Positions 1-9,350 are shown, counted from the first letter of the stretch. The stretch: DNA of 64,000 nucleotides from Mycobacterium gordonae (GCF_017086405.1 NZ_CP070973.1:2604001-2668000); one strand, 5' to 3'. A program made the numbers and translations. The notes: a model not told the origin generated them from the sequence alone.

Positions 1-1
1 G

Positions 2-202
2 GGGGAGAAGGTCGGCGCAGTGCTCGTCGGGGAGCAGGTCGACGTGCCGGCGGTACTCGAACACTGCAGCGAGCAACTCGCGGATTACAAAGTGCCGCAG
101 TACGTCTCGGTAGTGACGACGCCGTTGCCGCGCAATGCGGGTGGGAAGCTGCTCAAAGCCAAGCTCCGCGAACAGGTTCAGTGGGGTTCCGCACTGCGCT
201 GA
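2..202 (+). CDS. Acyl-CoA synthetase (AMP-binding), C-terminal end only
   Basis: This is the last 66 codons of a gene that begins before the window. The frame is open from base 2. The residues read as the C-terminal lid domain of the acyl-adenylate-forming family: a beta-strand ending in VGAVLVGEQ, then YKVPQYV, then PRNAGGKLLKAKLRE. The PRNxxGKxxK pattern carries the conserved catalytic lysine of that family. The enzyme would activate a carboxylic acid to its CoA ester using ATP, which suits the acyl-CoA carboxylase and dehydrogenases downstream. The substrate cannot be judged from this fragment. Confidence 0.85.
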   Translation, partial: GEKVGAVLVGEQVDVPAVLEHCSEQLADYKVPQYVSVVTTPLPRNAGGKLLKAKLREQVQWGSALR

Positions 203-389
203 CGCGCCACCGCATGCGCCGGAAGAATCCCGCGCCGCGCGGGTGATTTTCGCACCGCCACCACAACAAGGTGACACGCTGAATATGGCGATGTTACGAA
301 GCCGTGAATCGGCGCAGTTCGACCGGACGGGGTTGCGGACATCGGCGAGCACCACGGTCCCAGCCGTCTTCACCTACGAGGAGCAACTC

Positions 390-1154
390 ATGTCCTTCTT
401 GACCGCACAGCCGGAAGAACTGACCGCCGCGGCGGGGAAACTGCAGACCGTCGGAGCCCAGCAGGCCGCACAGAACGCGGCCGCCGCAGCCCCGACCACC
501 TCTGGCGTGATTCCCGCTGCGGCAGATGAGATTTCGGCGCTGCAGGCCGCTCTCTTCGCTGCCTACGGCACCCTCTATCAACAGGTCAGCGCCGAAGCCG
601 GGGCGATGTACGACACGTTCGTCAACACGCTGGGGTTCAGCGCGCAGACCTACTCCGCCACCGAGTCGGCCAATTCGGCAGCCGCAGCATTACCCGCTGC
701 GTTGACGGACTCGCCACTGGCCGACATCGCAAACATCGTCAATATCGGGGTCGGTAACTGGGCCTCGGCCGCGTCGAATCTGGTCGGTTTGGCAAACGGC
801 GGCCTGTTGGTGCCATTCGAGGAGGGTGCGGTCGAGGGCGCAGCCGACACCGCGGGTCTGGCGGGGGCTACGGCGCTGGGAGCCGGGCAGGCGCCCGTCG
901 CGGCCGGGTTGGTCGCAGCCGCCCCGATCGGTGGGCTGTCGGCCCCGTCGCCCTGGGCCGGACCGGCCACCCTGGTATCCAGCGCCACGCCGAAATCCTC
1001 GAGCTGGAACCTCGCAGCGCCCTCGTCGCCGCCGGGTATGACGCTGCTGCCTGGCATGCCGGGGATGGTGTCGACGGGCCGGGGCAGTACCGGTTTCGGG
1101 GCGCCGCGCTACGGGGTCAAGCCCATGGTCATGGCCCGGCCGGTGAACGTCTGA
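390..1154 (+). CDS. PE family protein with a PPE-SVP-like C-terminal tail
   Basis: A 254-residue protein. Residues 1-100 form a PE domain: it starts [19 protein letters not shown] and has the type VII secretion signal YSATE near residue 92. The ATG at 390 is preceded by GAGGAG; the reading frame stays open further upstream, but only this start gives the canonical PE N-terminus. The C-terminal half is not PGRS. It carries GGLSAPSPW and ends [18 protein letters not shown], signatures normally found at the end of PPE-SVP proteins. A PPE gene follows 19 bases later, so the two products probably form a PE/PPE heterodimer exported by an ESX system. By position it corresponds to M. tuberculosis PE27 (Rv2769c); that orthology is inferred. 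Confidence 0.88.
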   Translation: MSFLTAQPEELTAAAGKLQTVGAQQAAQNAAAAAPTTSGVIPAAADEISALQAALFAAYGTLYQQVSAEAGAMYDTFVNTLGFSAQTYSATESANSAAAALPAALTDSPLADIANIVNIGVGNWASAASNLVGLANGGLLVPFEEGAVEGAADTAGLAGATALGAGQAPVAAGLVAAAPIGGLSAPSPWAGPATLVSSATPKSSSWNLAAPSSPPGMTLLPGMPGMVSTGRGSTGFGAPRYGVKPMVMARPVNV

Positions 1155-1173
1155 GTGCCGGGAAGGATTGACG

Positions 1174-2334
1174 ATGATGGACTTTGGCGCAGTGCCTCCG
1201 GAAGTCAACTCCACGCGTATGTACACCGGCGCCGGCGCAGCACCGATGATGGCGGCCGCAGCGGCGTGGAACGGTTTGGCGGTTGAGCTCAGTGCGACAG
1301 CGGATACCTTCGAGTCGGTAATCTCTGAACTCACCACCGAGCAGTGGCTGGGTTCCGCCTCGCTGTCCATGGCCGCCGCGGCCCAACCCTTCCTGGCGTG
1401 GTTGACCTACGCCGCGGAAGCCGCGGCGCGGGCGGGTTCCCAAGGCGTCGCATCGGCGGCCGCGTTCGAGGCGGCCTACGCGATGACCGTGCCGCCGGGG
1501 GAGGTCGCCGCGAACAGAGCCCTGCTGGCCACGCTGGTCGCGACCAACGTGCTGGGACAGAACACCCCTGCCATCGCAGCCACCGAGGCGCATTACGGCG
1601 AAATGTGGGCTCAAGACGCCCTTGCCATGTACGGGTACGCGGCCGCTTCGGCGGCCGCGGGCAAGCTAACCCCGTTGGCGCCGCCGGCGTCGGCCACCAA
1701 CGCTGCCGGAATCGCCAACCAGGCCGCGGCGGTGGGAGAGGCCTTCGCTGCCGCGCGGCAGTCGGGCCTGAACTATCTGATCGGCAACATTCCCGATGCC
1801 GTCGCAGGCCTCGCGTCTCCCGCGGCAGCGAATGCGGCGGCGCTGGATTCGGTCGTGCAGGACATCACCGATATCTTGGCCGTCCCGTTCGTGCAGAACA
1901 CCATCAACGGTGCCGTGAACACGGCGGGATGGTTTACCACCGCCGGGATCACAACGGCGATTTTCCTGCAGCACACGCTCGATACCGCCCTGCCTACAGC
2001 CGAAGCGGCTGCGGGGATCGGTACGGCCGGCGCCGCCGCGGTGGCGAACGCGGTGGCTCCGATCGGCGGCGCGGCTGGCGGCCCGGTGTTGGGCGCGGCG
2101 TCGTTGGTCGGCGGCCTTTCCGTACCGGCAAGTTGGTCCACCGCCGCGCCGGTCATCACCGCCGGGGCGACGGCCGCCGACGGCAGTGGTTGGTCGGTAC
2201 CGGAAGAAGGCGGTGCACTCGGCGGTGTTCCCGGTGCACCCGGTATGGCGTTGGCGGCCAAGGGCGGTGGTGGCCTCGCCGGGCCGCGCTACGGATTCAA
2301 ACCGATCGTCATGCCCAAGCACGTTGTTGTTTGA
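1174..2334 (+). CDS. PPE family protein, PPE-SVP subgroup
   Basis: A 386-residue PPE protein. It begins [19 protein letters not shown]; the ATG at 1174 (or the one at 1177) sits behind GGAAGG, so the TTG at 1168 is less likely. The about 180-residue PPE domain contains the WxG turn (QWLG, near residue 58), and [19 protein letters not shown] is the usual PPE helix. The C-terminal region has GGLSVPASW and ends [16 protein letters not shown], which places it in the SVP subgroup. It follows the PE gene at a short distance and is probably co-transcribed with it. PPE proteins pair with PE partners through the helical domain and are secreted or displayed by ESX systems, in this subgroup often ESX-5. 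The function beyond that is unknown. Confidence 0.92.
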   Translation: MMDFGAVPPEVNSTRMYTGAGAAPMMAAAAAWNGLAVELSATADTFESVISELTTEQWLGSASLSMAAAAQPFLAWLTYAAEAAARAGSQGVASAAAFEAAYAMTVPPGEVAANRALLATLVATNVLGQNTPAIAATEAHYGEMWAQDALAMYGYAAASAAAGKLTPLAPPASATNAAGIANQAAAVGEAFAAARQSGLNYLIGNIPDAVAGLASPAAANAAALDSVVQDITDILAVPFVQNTINGAVNTAGWFTTAGITTAIFLQHTLDTALPTAEAAAGIGTAGAAAVANAVAPIGGAAGGPVLGAASLVGGLSVPASWSTAAPVITAGATAADGSGWSVPEEGGALGGVPGAPGMALAAKGGGGLAGPRYGFKPIVMPKHVVV

Positions 2335-2490
2335 TTCATTGGAAGTCTCTATGAGAACGCCGAGTTGGCGAGAGGTCTTTAATTCACCGCGAGGTAAAAT
2401 TCTCCCGACTGGTTGCCGATGTGGTCCGGGGGTCATCGGCGTCTTAGTGCCGTCGGCCCGGTGGACCGCAGGACTAAACGGGATTTGTTG

Positions 2491-3657
2491 TTGGACTTTG
2501 GAGCGCTACCGCCAGAGGTCAATTCGGCATGCATGTACACCGGCGCCGGCGCGGCCCCGATGCTGGCCGCCGCTGACGCTTGGAACGGAATTGCCGACGA
2601 GCTGCGCTCGGCCGCCTCCTCGTTCGAAGCCGTCATCTCGAGGCTGAGCACCGACGCATGGATGAGTTCCGCGTCACTGTCGATGGTCGCCGCGGCGCAA
2701 TCCTTTCTGGCCTGGATGGCCTACACCGCCGAGTCGTCGGCGTGCGCGGCGGCCCAGGCCATGTCATCGGTGGCCGCCTACGAGACGGCGTTTGCGATGA
2801 CGGTCCACCCGGCAGAGGTGGTGGCTAACAGAGCTCAGCTTGCCGTACTGACCGAGACGAATCTGCTCGGACAGAACACCCAGGCCATTGCGGTGACCGA
2901 AGCACGCTACGGCGAGATGTGGGCTCGCGACGCCGCGGCCATGTACGGATATGCGGCATCCTCGGCGGCCGCGGGGCGGCTGGACCCGCTGGTCAGCCCA
3001 TCGGAGATCATCAATCCGGCCGGCGTCCCAAGTCAGGCCGCCGCTATTGCCGAAGCCGTCGCGTCGGGTTCGGCTTCGGCGCAGCAGGCGGCGCTGGGCA
3101 CCGTCGTCAGTCAGGGCCCTGATGCGGTGCTGAGTCTCGCCGGCCCCGCCGAAGCGCCGGCGGCCACCGGGTCGCCGTTGCTCGACATGATCATGGCGTT
3201 CGATCGGTCCGAACTCTGGTGGGCCGGCACGTTCGACCACAACAGGGCTACCTACTGGGACTATTCGGTGGGTCAGATCGGCAGTGGCGGGGACGACGAC
3301 GCCGACGCAGAAGAGATAGGCCACGCGGCGGCCGCCCACCATGGCGCTGCGCCGGGCACCGCTGCTCACTCGGCGAAGCCGGGGTTCGCCGAGCCGACGC
3401 CGATCGTCGCCGGGCTGGGCAGAGCACATGTGGTCGGTGAGCTCTCGGTGCCCATAAGTTGGTCGAACTCCGCGCCCGTACCGTCTGCCGCCCCAGCTGT
3501 GGACGGCACCTACTGGGCGGTGCCCGACAGCGAAGAAGCGCCCCAGGAACTGCCGCCCGCACCGGGAAGTGTCGCGGCCATCTTCAGCGGCCGTGGGTAC
3601 CCGGGGCCTCGTTACGGCGTCAAGCCGGTCGTGCTGCCCAGGCAGCATACATTCTGA
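2491..3657 (+). CDS. PPE family protein, PPE-SVP subgroup, with an acidic/His-rich insert
   Basis: A second PPE gene in tandem. The PPE domain starts LDFGALPPEVNSACMYTG, so the start is taken as the TTG at 2491 that replaces the usual ATG; upstream in-frame ATG codons at 2413 and 2419 would add an unrelated extension. The WxG turn reads WMS, with glycine replaced by serine. Between the PPE domain and the tail, around residues 230-310, lies an unusual hydrophilic stretch with GGDDDADAEE and HAAAAHHGAA. The protein ends GELSVPISW ... PRYGVKPVVLPRQHTF, the SVP signature. The TTG start, altered WxG and insert suggest drift after duplication from the neighbouring PPE gene. It may still be functional. 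Confidence 0.82.
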   Translation: MDFGALPPEVNSACMYTGAGAAPMLAAADAWNGIADELRSAASSFEAVISRLSTDAWMSSASLSMVAAAQSFLAWMAYTAESSACAAAQAMSSVAAYETAFAMTVHPAEVVANRAQLAVLTETNLLGQNTQAIAVTEARYGEMWARDAAAMYGYAASSAAAGRLDPLVSPSEIINPAGVPSQAAAIAEAVASGSASAQQAALGTVVSQGPDAVLSLAGPAEAPAATGSPLLDMIMAFDRSELWWAGTFDHNRATYWDYSVGQIGSGGDDDADAEEIGHAAAAHHGAAPGTAAHSAKPGFAEPTPIVAGLGRAHVVGELSVPISWSNSAPVPSAAPAVDGTYWAVPDSEEAPQELPPAPGSVAAIFSGRGYPGPRYGVKPVVLPRQHTF

Positions 3658-3679
3658 ACCGGACCGTACGCTGTGGCGT

Positions 3680-6600
3680 ATGCGGCCATCACCGCGCGAT
3701 GTCTTGATCGCCAATCGGGGCGAGATCGCTCTCCGCATCGTCCGCACCGCAACCGAACTGGGGCTGCGGACCGTTTCGGTCTACGCCGAGGATGACGCCG
3801 ACAGCCCCCACGTGCATGCGTCCGACGAGGCGATCGCTTTGCCGGGCAACGGGGTAGCCGCCTATCTCGACCACGCCGCCGTTCTGGCTGCCGCGAAGAC
3901 GTCCGGCGCGGCGGTGATCCACCCCGGCTACGGGTTCCTCAGCGAGAACCCCGAATTCGCCCGCGCCTGCGCGGACGCCGGCTACGTGTTCGTGGGTCCG
4001 TCCGCCGAAGTCCTCGAGCTGGTTGGCAACAAGTCTTCGGCGCGTGCGGCAGCGGTTGCCGCCGGGGTGCCGGTGCTGGCCGCCACCGACGGGCCGAGCA
4101 GCGTCGACGATGTGCGCGCATTTTTCGCCGCTCAGGATGGCGCCATCATGCTCAAGGCGTTGGCCGGTGGCGGTGGGCGCGGCATGCGCAGGATCGAGCG
4201 CGTCGACCAGATCGACGAGGCTTATCGCCAATGCGCCGCCGAAGCGCGACTCGGCTTCGGCGACCCGGCCCTGTTCGCCGAAGCGTTGCTCACCGATGCG
4301 CGACACATCGAAGTACAGATCGTCGCCGCACCTGCCGGCCACCAGATCCGCGCCCTCGCGCTCGGCGACCGGGATTGCAGCGTCCAGCGGCGCTACCAGA
4401 AGCTGGTGGAAATCGCTCCGGCACAGCATCTTTCCGACGACCTGCGGCGCGCACTACACCAGGCGGCGGTGCGGCTGTGCGCGAGGGTGGGGCTGCGCGG
4501 AGTGGCCACCGTCGAATTCCTAGTCAGCGGCGACAACTTCGTCTTTCTGGAGATCAATCCGCGTATCCAGGTGGAGCACACCGTCACCGAGGCAGTCACC
4601 GGCGTGGACCTCGTCGCCGTCCAACTGGACATCGCCGACGGCGCGGCGTACGACGAACTGCCGGTACCCGCCGGGATCGCCTCGGATGGAACCGAAGTCG
4701 TCGGTGAGCCCGCCGCGGGGGCGGGCATCGCGATTCAGACCCGGGTCAACATGGAGACGTTCGGAACCGACGGCTGCGTGCTGCCCAGCGCCGGCACCCT
4801 GACCGTCTTCGCCCCGCCGACGGGTCCGGGCGTGCGCGTCGACACCTACGGAAGACCGGGCCTGGCGCCCAGCCCGAGATACGATTCGCTGCTGGCCAAG
4901 GTGATCACCCACGTTCGGAGCGCGTCATTCGTCGCTGCAGCGCGCAAGGCGCATACGGCCCTGGGCGAGTTCGGTATCGAGGGGATCGCGACCAACATTT
5001 CAGTGCTGCGGGAGGTGTTGTCCGACAAGGAATTTCAAAGTGGTGCCGTGTCCACGGCCTTCCTCGACGGCAAATTTGCGGAGTTGGCCGCCGCGGCGAC
5101 GACCCATCAGCGTCAGCACCCGGTCGTCATGGCCGTCGAGCTCTATCCGGGCGAGGAGGTGCTGCGTGCCCAACTGGCCGGCACTGTGGTCGAGGTGGCG
5201 CCCGACGGCGCGGAGGTCGGTGCCAACGGGCAGGTGGTGGTGCTGGAGGCCATGAAGATGCAGCACGTCGTGGCCGCGCCGGACGCACTGCGCACGATCC
5301 GCACTCTGGTCGCCCCCGGTCAGGTGGTCGGCACCGGGGATCCGCTGGTGGTGTTCGTCCGCACCGGTTCGGGGTCCGCGGGCCGATCCATCTCGGCCGC
5401 CCTTGACCTCGACCGTCCGCGAGAGGATCTCGACGAGGTCCGTCAGCGGCACCGGATGACCCTCGATGACGGGCGTCCGGCCGCAGTTGCCAAGCGGCAT
5501 AAGCTGGGTCGTCGCACTGCGCGAGAGAACATCGCCGACCTCGTCGATCCGGACAGCTTCGTCGAGTACGGTGCCCTGGCCATCGCCGCTCAGCGCAGCA
5601 GGCGCTCCGAAGAAGACCTGATCGCCAACACCCCGGCCGACGGCCTGGTCGCCGGCCTGGCGACGATCGGTGCGGATCGCTTCGGGCATCCGGCGGCGGC
5701 TGCCGTCGTGGTGTCGTACGACTACACCGTGCTGGCCGGGACGCAAGGCATGCGGAATCACGCCAAGACCGACCGGATCTTCGAACTGGCAGCCCGAAAG
5801 CGGTTGCCCGTGGTGCTTTTCGCGGAGGGCGGCGGTGGACGGCCGGGTGATACGGACGTCGGGGGGATGGCGGGTCTGGATGTGCCGACGTTCCGCATGC
5901 TGGCCGGACTGTCCGGACGGGTCCCGCTCATTTCGATCGTCTCCGGGCGGTGCTTCGCCGGCAACGCCGCCCTGGCCGGGGTCTGCGACGTGATCATCGC
6001 GACCCCGGACGCCAACATCGGCATGGGCGGCCCTGCGATGATCGAGGGTGGCGGACTCGGCGTCTATCCGCCCGAGGCGATCGGGCCGATCGAGGTACAG
6101 CGCCGCAACGGAGTGGTGAGCCTGGCGGCCCGCGACGAGGCGCACGCGGTGTCCCTGGCCAAACAGTATCTGGCCTATTTCCAGGGCGAGGTTGCCGATT
6201 GGGCAGCTCCGGATCCACGCATGGCCCGGCATGTGGTGCCGCAGAACCGGTTACGCGCCTACGATGTGCACCGGGTGATCGACAGCGTGGTGGATGTCGG
6301 TTCGGTGCTGGAACTGCGTCCCGATTACGGCGTGGGCGTTGTCACCGCGCTGGTCCGCGTCGAGGGTGTGGCATACGGCTTGATTGCCAACAGTAGCCAC
6401 CACCTCGGCGGCGCGATCGACGCCGAGGCGGCCGACAAGGTCGGTGACTTCCTGACTCTGTGCCAGTCATTTGGGCTGCCGGTGGTATCCCTGTGTGACA
6501 CACCCGGATTCATGGTTGGGCCCGAAGCGGAGAAGGACGCCGCGGTACGGCGGTTCGGCCGGATGTTCATCGTGGGGGCCCAACTCACGGTGCCGTTCGG

Positions 6601-6919
6601 AATGATCATCTTGCGCAAGGGATACGGTCTGGGCGCGATGGCCATGGCCGGCGGATCGTTCCGCGCGCCGCAGTTCACCGTCGCATGGCCCACCGGAGAA
6701 ATCGGTGGCATGGGCCTGGAAGGCGCTGTGCGACTGGGGTTCAGTAAAGAGTTGGCCGCCGCCGCGGACGAGGCGCAGCGCCAGGCGTTATTCGACAAGC
6801 TTGTTGCGGCCGCCTATCAACACGGCAAAGCGTTGCGCGCCGGCACCACTTTCGAACTCGACGACGTGATCGACCCGGCCGAGTCCCGGGCCTGGATCAC
6901 CGGGCTCCGGGACCGCTGA
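3680..6919 (+). CDS. Single-chain biotin-dependent (long-chain) acyl-CoA carboxylase
   Basis: A 1079-residue fused carboxylase. Residues 1-450 are biotin carboxylase, starting RDVLIANRGEIALRIVR, with the ATP-grasp loop LKALAGGGGRGMR and EINPRIQVEHTVTE. A linker/BT region follows. The biotinyl domain is near 495-560 with EAMKMQ; Lys526 is the biotinylation site. Residues about 590-1079 are the carboxyltransferase (AEGGGGRPGDTD; GVCDVIIATPDANIGMGGPAMI; GFMVGPEAE). The order BC-BT-BCCP-CT on one chain matches the long-chain acyl-CoA carboxylases described from M. avium subsp. paratuberculosis, which make alpha-carboxylated acyl-CoA. The ATG at 3680 gives the family's N-terminus, 22 bases after the PPE stop. 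Substrate chain length is an inference. Confidence 0.9.
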   Translation: MRPSPRDVLIANRGEIALRIVRTATELGLRTVSVYAEDDADSPHVHASDEAIALPGNGVAAYLDHAAVLAAAKTSGAAVIHPGYGFLSENPEFARACADAGYVFVGPSAEVLELVGNKSSARAAAVAAGVPVLAATDGPSSVDDVRAFFAAQDGAIMLKALAGGGGRGMRRIERVDQIDEAYRQCAAEARLGFGDPALFAEALLTDARHIEVQIVAAPAGHQIRALALGDRDCSVQRRYQKLVEIAPAQHLSDDLRRALHQAAVRLCARVGLRGVATVEFLVSGDNFVFLEINPRIQVEHTVTEAVTGVDLVAVQLDIADGAAYDELPVPAGIASDGTEVVGEPAAGAGIAIQTRVNMETFGTDGCVLPSAGTLTVFAPPTGPGVRVDTYGRPGLAPSPRYDSLLAKVITHVRSASFVAAARKAHTALGEFGIEGIATNISVLREVLSDKEFQSGAVSTAFLDGKFAELAAAATTHQRQHPVVMAVELYPGEEVLRAQLAGTVVEVAPDGAEVGANGQVVVLEAMKMQHVVAAPDALRTIRTLVAPGQVVGTGDPLVVFVRTGSGSAGRSISAALDLDRPREDLDEVRQRHRMTLDDGRPAAVAKRHKLGRRTARENIADLVDPDSFVEYGALAIAAQRSRRSEEDLIANTPADGLVAGLATIGADRFGHPAAAAVVVSYDYTVLAGTQGMRNHAKTDRIFELAARKRLPVVLFAEGGGGRPGDTDVGGMAGLDVPTFRMLAGLSGRVPLISIVSGRCFAGNAALAGVCDVIIATPDANIGMGGPAMIEGGGLGVYPPEAIGPIEVQRRNGVVSLAARDEAHAVSLAKQYLAYFQGEVADWAAPDPRMARHVVPQNRLRAYDVHRVIDSVVDVGSVLELRPDYGVGVVTALVRVEGVAYGLIANSSHHLGGAIDAEAADKVGDFLTLCQSFGLPVVSLCDTPGFMVGPEAEKDAAVRRFGRMFIVGAQLTVPFGMIILRKGYGLGAMAMAGGSFRAPQFTVAWPTGEIGGMGLEGAVRLGFSKELAAAADEAQRQALFDKLVAAAYQHGKALRAGTTFELDDVIDPAESRAWITGLRDR

Positions 6920-6954
6920 CCGGTAACGGGCCTGGACCCTTTGGCGTGCCAGGC

Positions 6955-7302
6955 TCAGGCGTGGCCCGAGCCGCACCCGACGCCCGGCAGGCAGCCCTCC
7001 CCGCCGGGAACACCGCCCGGACCCCAGAATTGACCACCATTGCCACAGCCGACGCCCGGGAGGCACCCTTGCCCGCCGGGACCGCCGTTGGGTCCCTGGT
7101 CGGTGCCGCCGGAACCGCAATTGCCGTTGGCGTCGCAGCCGCCGCCGCCCGGGTCGAGCGGGATGAAGTGGGTGATTCCGGTGCTGGTAGTGCCCGGCCC
7201 GGCCGCGACACCGTCAGCCGTGGCCATCGGCGCCGCGGCGATCGCTGTAGCGACAGCCCCGGCCACCACCAGTGGTTTGAGGAAATTCAGTTTCGCTAAC
7301 AT
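6955..7302 (-). CDS. Small secreted Gly/Cys-rich protein with three CX5C units
   Basis: A 115-residue protein of no family I recognise. The N-terminus MLAKLNFLKPLVVAGAVATA continues IAAAPMATA-DG, a classic signal peptide with an Ala-x-Ala cleavage site near residue 29. The mature part is rich in Gly and Pro and carries six cysteines as three CX5C pairs: C-DANGN-C, then C-LPGVG-C twice, the last two inside a repeated unit of about 24 residues. The repeat, signal peptide and codon pattern argue for a real gene although it faces both neighbours. It lies between the carboxylase and the divergent SDR operon, sharing an 81-base intergenic region with the latter. Disulfide loops or metal binding are possible; neither is shown. 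Confidence 0.72.
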   Translation of the reverse strand: MLAKLNFLKPLVVAGAVATAIAAAPMATADGVAAGPGTTSTGITHFIPLDPGGGGCDANGNCGSGGTDQGPNGGPGGQGCLPGVGCGNGGQFWGPGGVPGGEGCLPGVGCGSGHA

Positions 7303-7383
7303 TTCAATCGCATACCACGTGGGCACACATTCAAACCCGTTAAGGAAAAAAGTCGGCGGTCTCGCGACAGAAGGCGGATACAG

Positions 7384-8160
7384 ATGACCTCTTTGGATTT
7401 GACCGGCCGCACCGCCATCGTCACCGGCGCCTCGCGGGGCATCGGATTGGCGATCTCGCAGAAACTTTCGGACGCCGGCGCCAACGTGGTGTTGACCGCT
7501 CGTAAGCAGGAAGCCGCGGATGCGGCCGCGGCGCAGGTGGGTGACCGCGCCCTCGGCGTGGGCGCACACGCGGTCGACGAGGACGCAGCGCGGCGCTGCG
7601 TCGACCTCACCATCGAGCGGTTCGGACGGGTGGACATTCTGATCAACAACGCCGGCACCAACCCGGCCTACGGCCCACTGATCGACCAGGACCACGCGCG
7701 CTTCAACAAAATCTTCGACGTCAACTTGTGGGCACCGCTGCTGTGGACATCGCTGGTGGTCAAGTCGGGAATGGGTGAGCACGGCGGCGCGATCGTCAAC
7801 ACCGCCTCCATCGGGGGCATGCACCAGTCGCCGGCCATGGGCCTGTATAACGCCACCAAGGCCGCCTTGATACACGTGACCAAGCAACTGGCACTGGAAC
7901 TTTCACCCCGCATCCGGGTCAATGCGATTGCCCCCGGTGTGGTTCGCACCCGCCTCGCGGAAGCGCTGTGGAAGGATCACGAGGACCCGCTGGCGGCATC
8001 GATCGCATTGGGCAGGATCGGTGAGCCCGACGATGTGGCCGGCGCGGTTGCTTTCCTGGTTTCCGATGCGGCGAGCTGGATCACCGGCGAGACGCTGGTG
8101 ATCGACGGTGGCTTGCTGCTGGGACCGGCGCAGGGTTATCAATCCGGCGGCGGGCAGTGA
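7384..8160 (+). CDS. Short-chain dehydrogenase/reductase (FabG-like)
   Basis: A 258-residue classical SDR. It has the dinucleotide-binding loop TGASRGIG near residue 16, NNAG, the catalytic Ser in NTASIGG, and the YxxxK pair in YNATK. The C-terminal LVIDGGLLL motif is typical of the family. It heads an operon whose next two genes are acyl-CoA dehydrogenases; its stop overlaps the next start in GTGA. By position it matches M. tuberculosis Rv2766c. A hydroxyacyl-CoA dehydrogenase or ketoacyl reductase role in fatty-acid breakdown fits the neighbours but is inferred. Confidence 0.93.
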   Translation: MTSLDLTGRTAIVTGASRGIGLAISQKLSDAGANVVLTARKQEAADAAAAQVGDRALGVGAHAVDEDAARRCVDLTIERFGRVDILINNAGTNPAYGPLIDQDHARFNKIFDVNLWAPLLWTSLVVKSGMGEHGGAIVNTASIGGMHQSPAMGLYNATKAALIHVTKQLALELSPRIRVNAIAPGVVRTRLAEALWKDHEDPLAASIALGRIGEPDDVAGAVAFLVSDAASWITGETLVIDGGLLLGPAQGYQSGGGQ

Positions 8161-9350
8161 CCACCGAGGCTGAGTTGGACGCGCTGGTCCGGGCGCTGCT
8201 CAGGGAGCACGACCCGACCACCACCCCGGCGCGGGACTTTCTGGGCGCACAGTACGACGCGGGTCTGGCGTGGGTGCATCTGCCGGTCGGTTTCGGGGGG
8301 CTGGACCTTCCGCGGACTGCGCAGGAACGGGTCAACGGGCAGTTGGCCGCTGCCGGCGCGCCCGTCGGCGGCACCGTGAAGAACTACATCGGCATGGGCA
8401 TGGCGGCGCCGACGATCATGGCGTTCGGGACCGACGAGCAAAAGCGAAAGTTCCTGCGTCCCTTGTTCACCGGCGAACAGATCTACTGCCAATTGTTCAG
8501 CGAACCCGGTGCCGGATCAGACCTGGCGGCCGCGGCCACCCGGGCCGTACGAGACGGTTCGGGCAGCGGGGACTGGATCGTCAACGGGCAGAAGGTGTGG
8601 ACATCGCAAGCTCAGCTCGCGCAGATGGCGATCCTGGTGGCACGCACCAACCCGGATGTGCCCAAACACGCTGGGCTGACCTACTTTTTGTGTGACATGA
8701 CGCAGCCAGGCGTCGAGGTCCGGCCGTTGCGCCAGATCACCGGTGAAGCGGAGTTCAACGAGGTATTCCTCACCGACGTCCGGGTGCCCGACACCAACCG
8801 GCTGGGTCCCGAGGGCGGCGGTTGGCGGGTGGCGACCACCACGCTGAACAACGAGCGGGTGGCGATTGGTTCGCGCGCCGGCACTCCGCGCGAGAGTGGC
8901 CACATCGGCAAGGTCGCCAATGCCTGGCGTAGCGATGCGGCACTGCGCAACCCGGCCATGCACGACGAGTTGATGCGGCTGTGGGTGGACGCGGAGGTGC
9001 TGCGCCTCACCGGTGAGCGGGTGCGCCAGCAGGCCGTGAGCGGTCAGCCCGGACCGGAGGGGGCGGGCATGAAGATCGCCTTTGCCCGCATCGCGCAAGC
9101 GATTTCGGGCTTCGAGATCGAGCTGCACGGTGAGGCGGGACTTCGCTATGACGACTGGACCATGCGCAGGCCCGAGACCGTCGACCTGATCGGCCGCGAG
9201 CCCGGCTACCGATACCTGCGTGCCAGAGGCAACTCGATCGAGGGCGGCACCTCGGAGATTCTGCGCAACACCGTTTCTGAACGGGTGCTGGGTCTGCCCG
9301 GCGAGCATCGGGTGGACAAGTCCGTCGCGTGGAAGGACCTGCCCCGATGA
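8157..9350 (+). CDS. Acyl-CoA dehydrogenase (FadE type), first of a coupled pair
   Basis: A 397-residue flavoprotein. The central FAD-binding region reads [18 protein letters not shown] and NGQKVWTSQAQLAQMAILVART. The C-terminal helical domain ends GNSIEGGTSEILRNTVSERVLG, as in medium/long-chain acyl-CoA dehydrogenases. It starts with GTG at 8157, overlapping the SDR stop by four bases, and its own stop overlaps the next acyl-CoA dehydrogenase. Coupled FadE pairs in mycobacteria often form alpha2-beta2 heterotetramers, for example those acting in sterol side-chain oxidation, and that is likely here. The substrate is unknown. Confidence 0.93.
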   Translation: MTTEAELDALVRALLREHDPTTTPARDFLGAQYDAGLAWVHLPVGFGGLDLPRTAQERVNGQLAAAGAPVGGTVKNYIGMGMAAPTIMAFGTDEQKRKFLRPLFTGEQIYCQLFSEPGAGSDLAAAATRAVRDGSGSGDWIVNGQKVWTSQAQLAQMAILVARTNPDVPKHAGLTYFLCDMTQPGVEVRPLRQITGEAEFNEVFLTDVRVPDTNRLGPEGGGWRVATTTLNNERVAIGSRAGTPRESGHIGKVANAWRSDAALRNPAMHDELMRLWVDAEVLRLTGERVRQQAVSGQPGPEGAGMKIAFARIAQAISGFEIELHGEAGLRYDDWTMRRPETVDLIGREPGYRYLRARGNSIEGGTSEILRNTVSERVLGLPGEHRVDKSVAWKDLPR

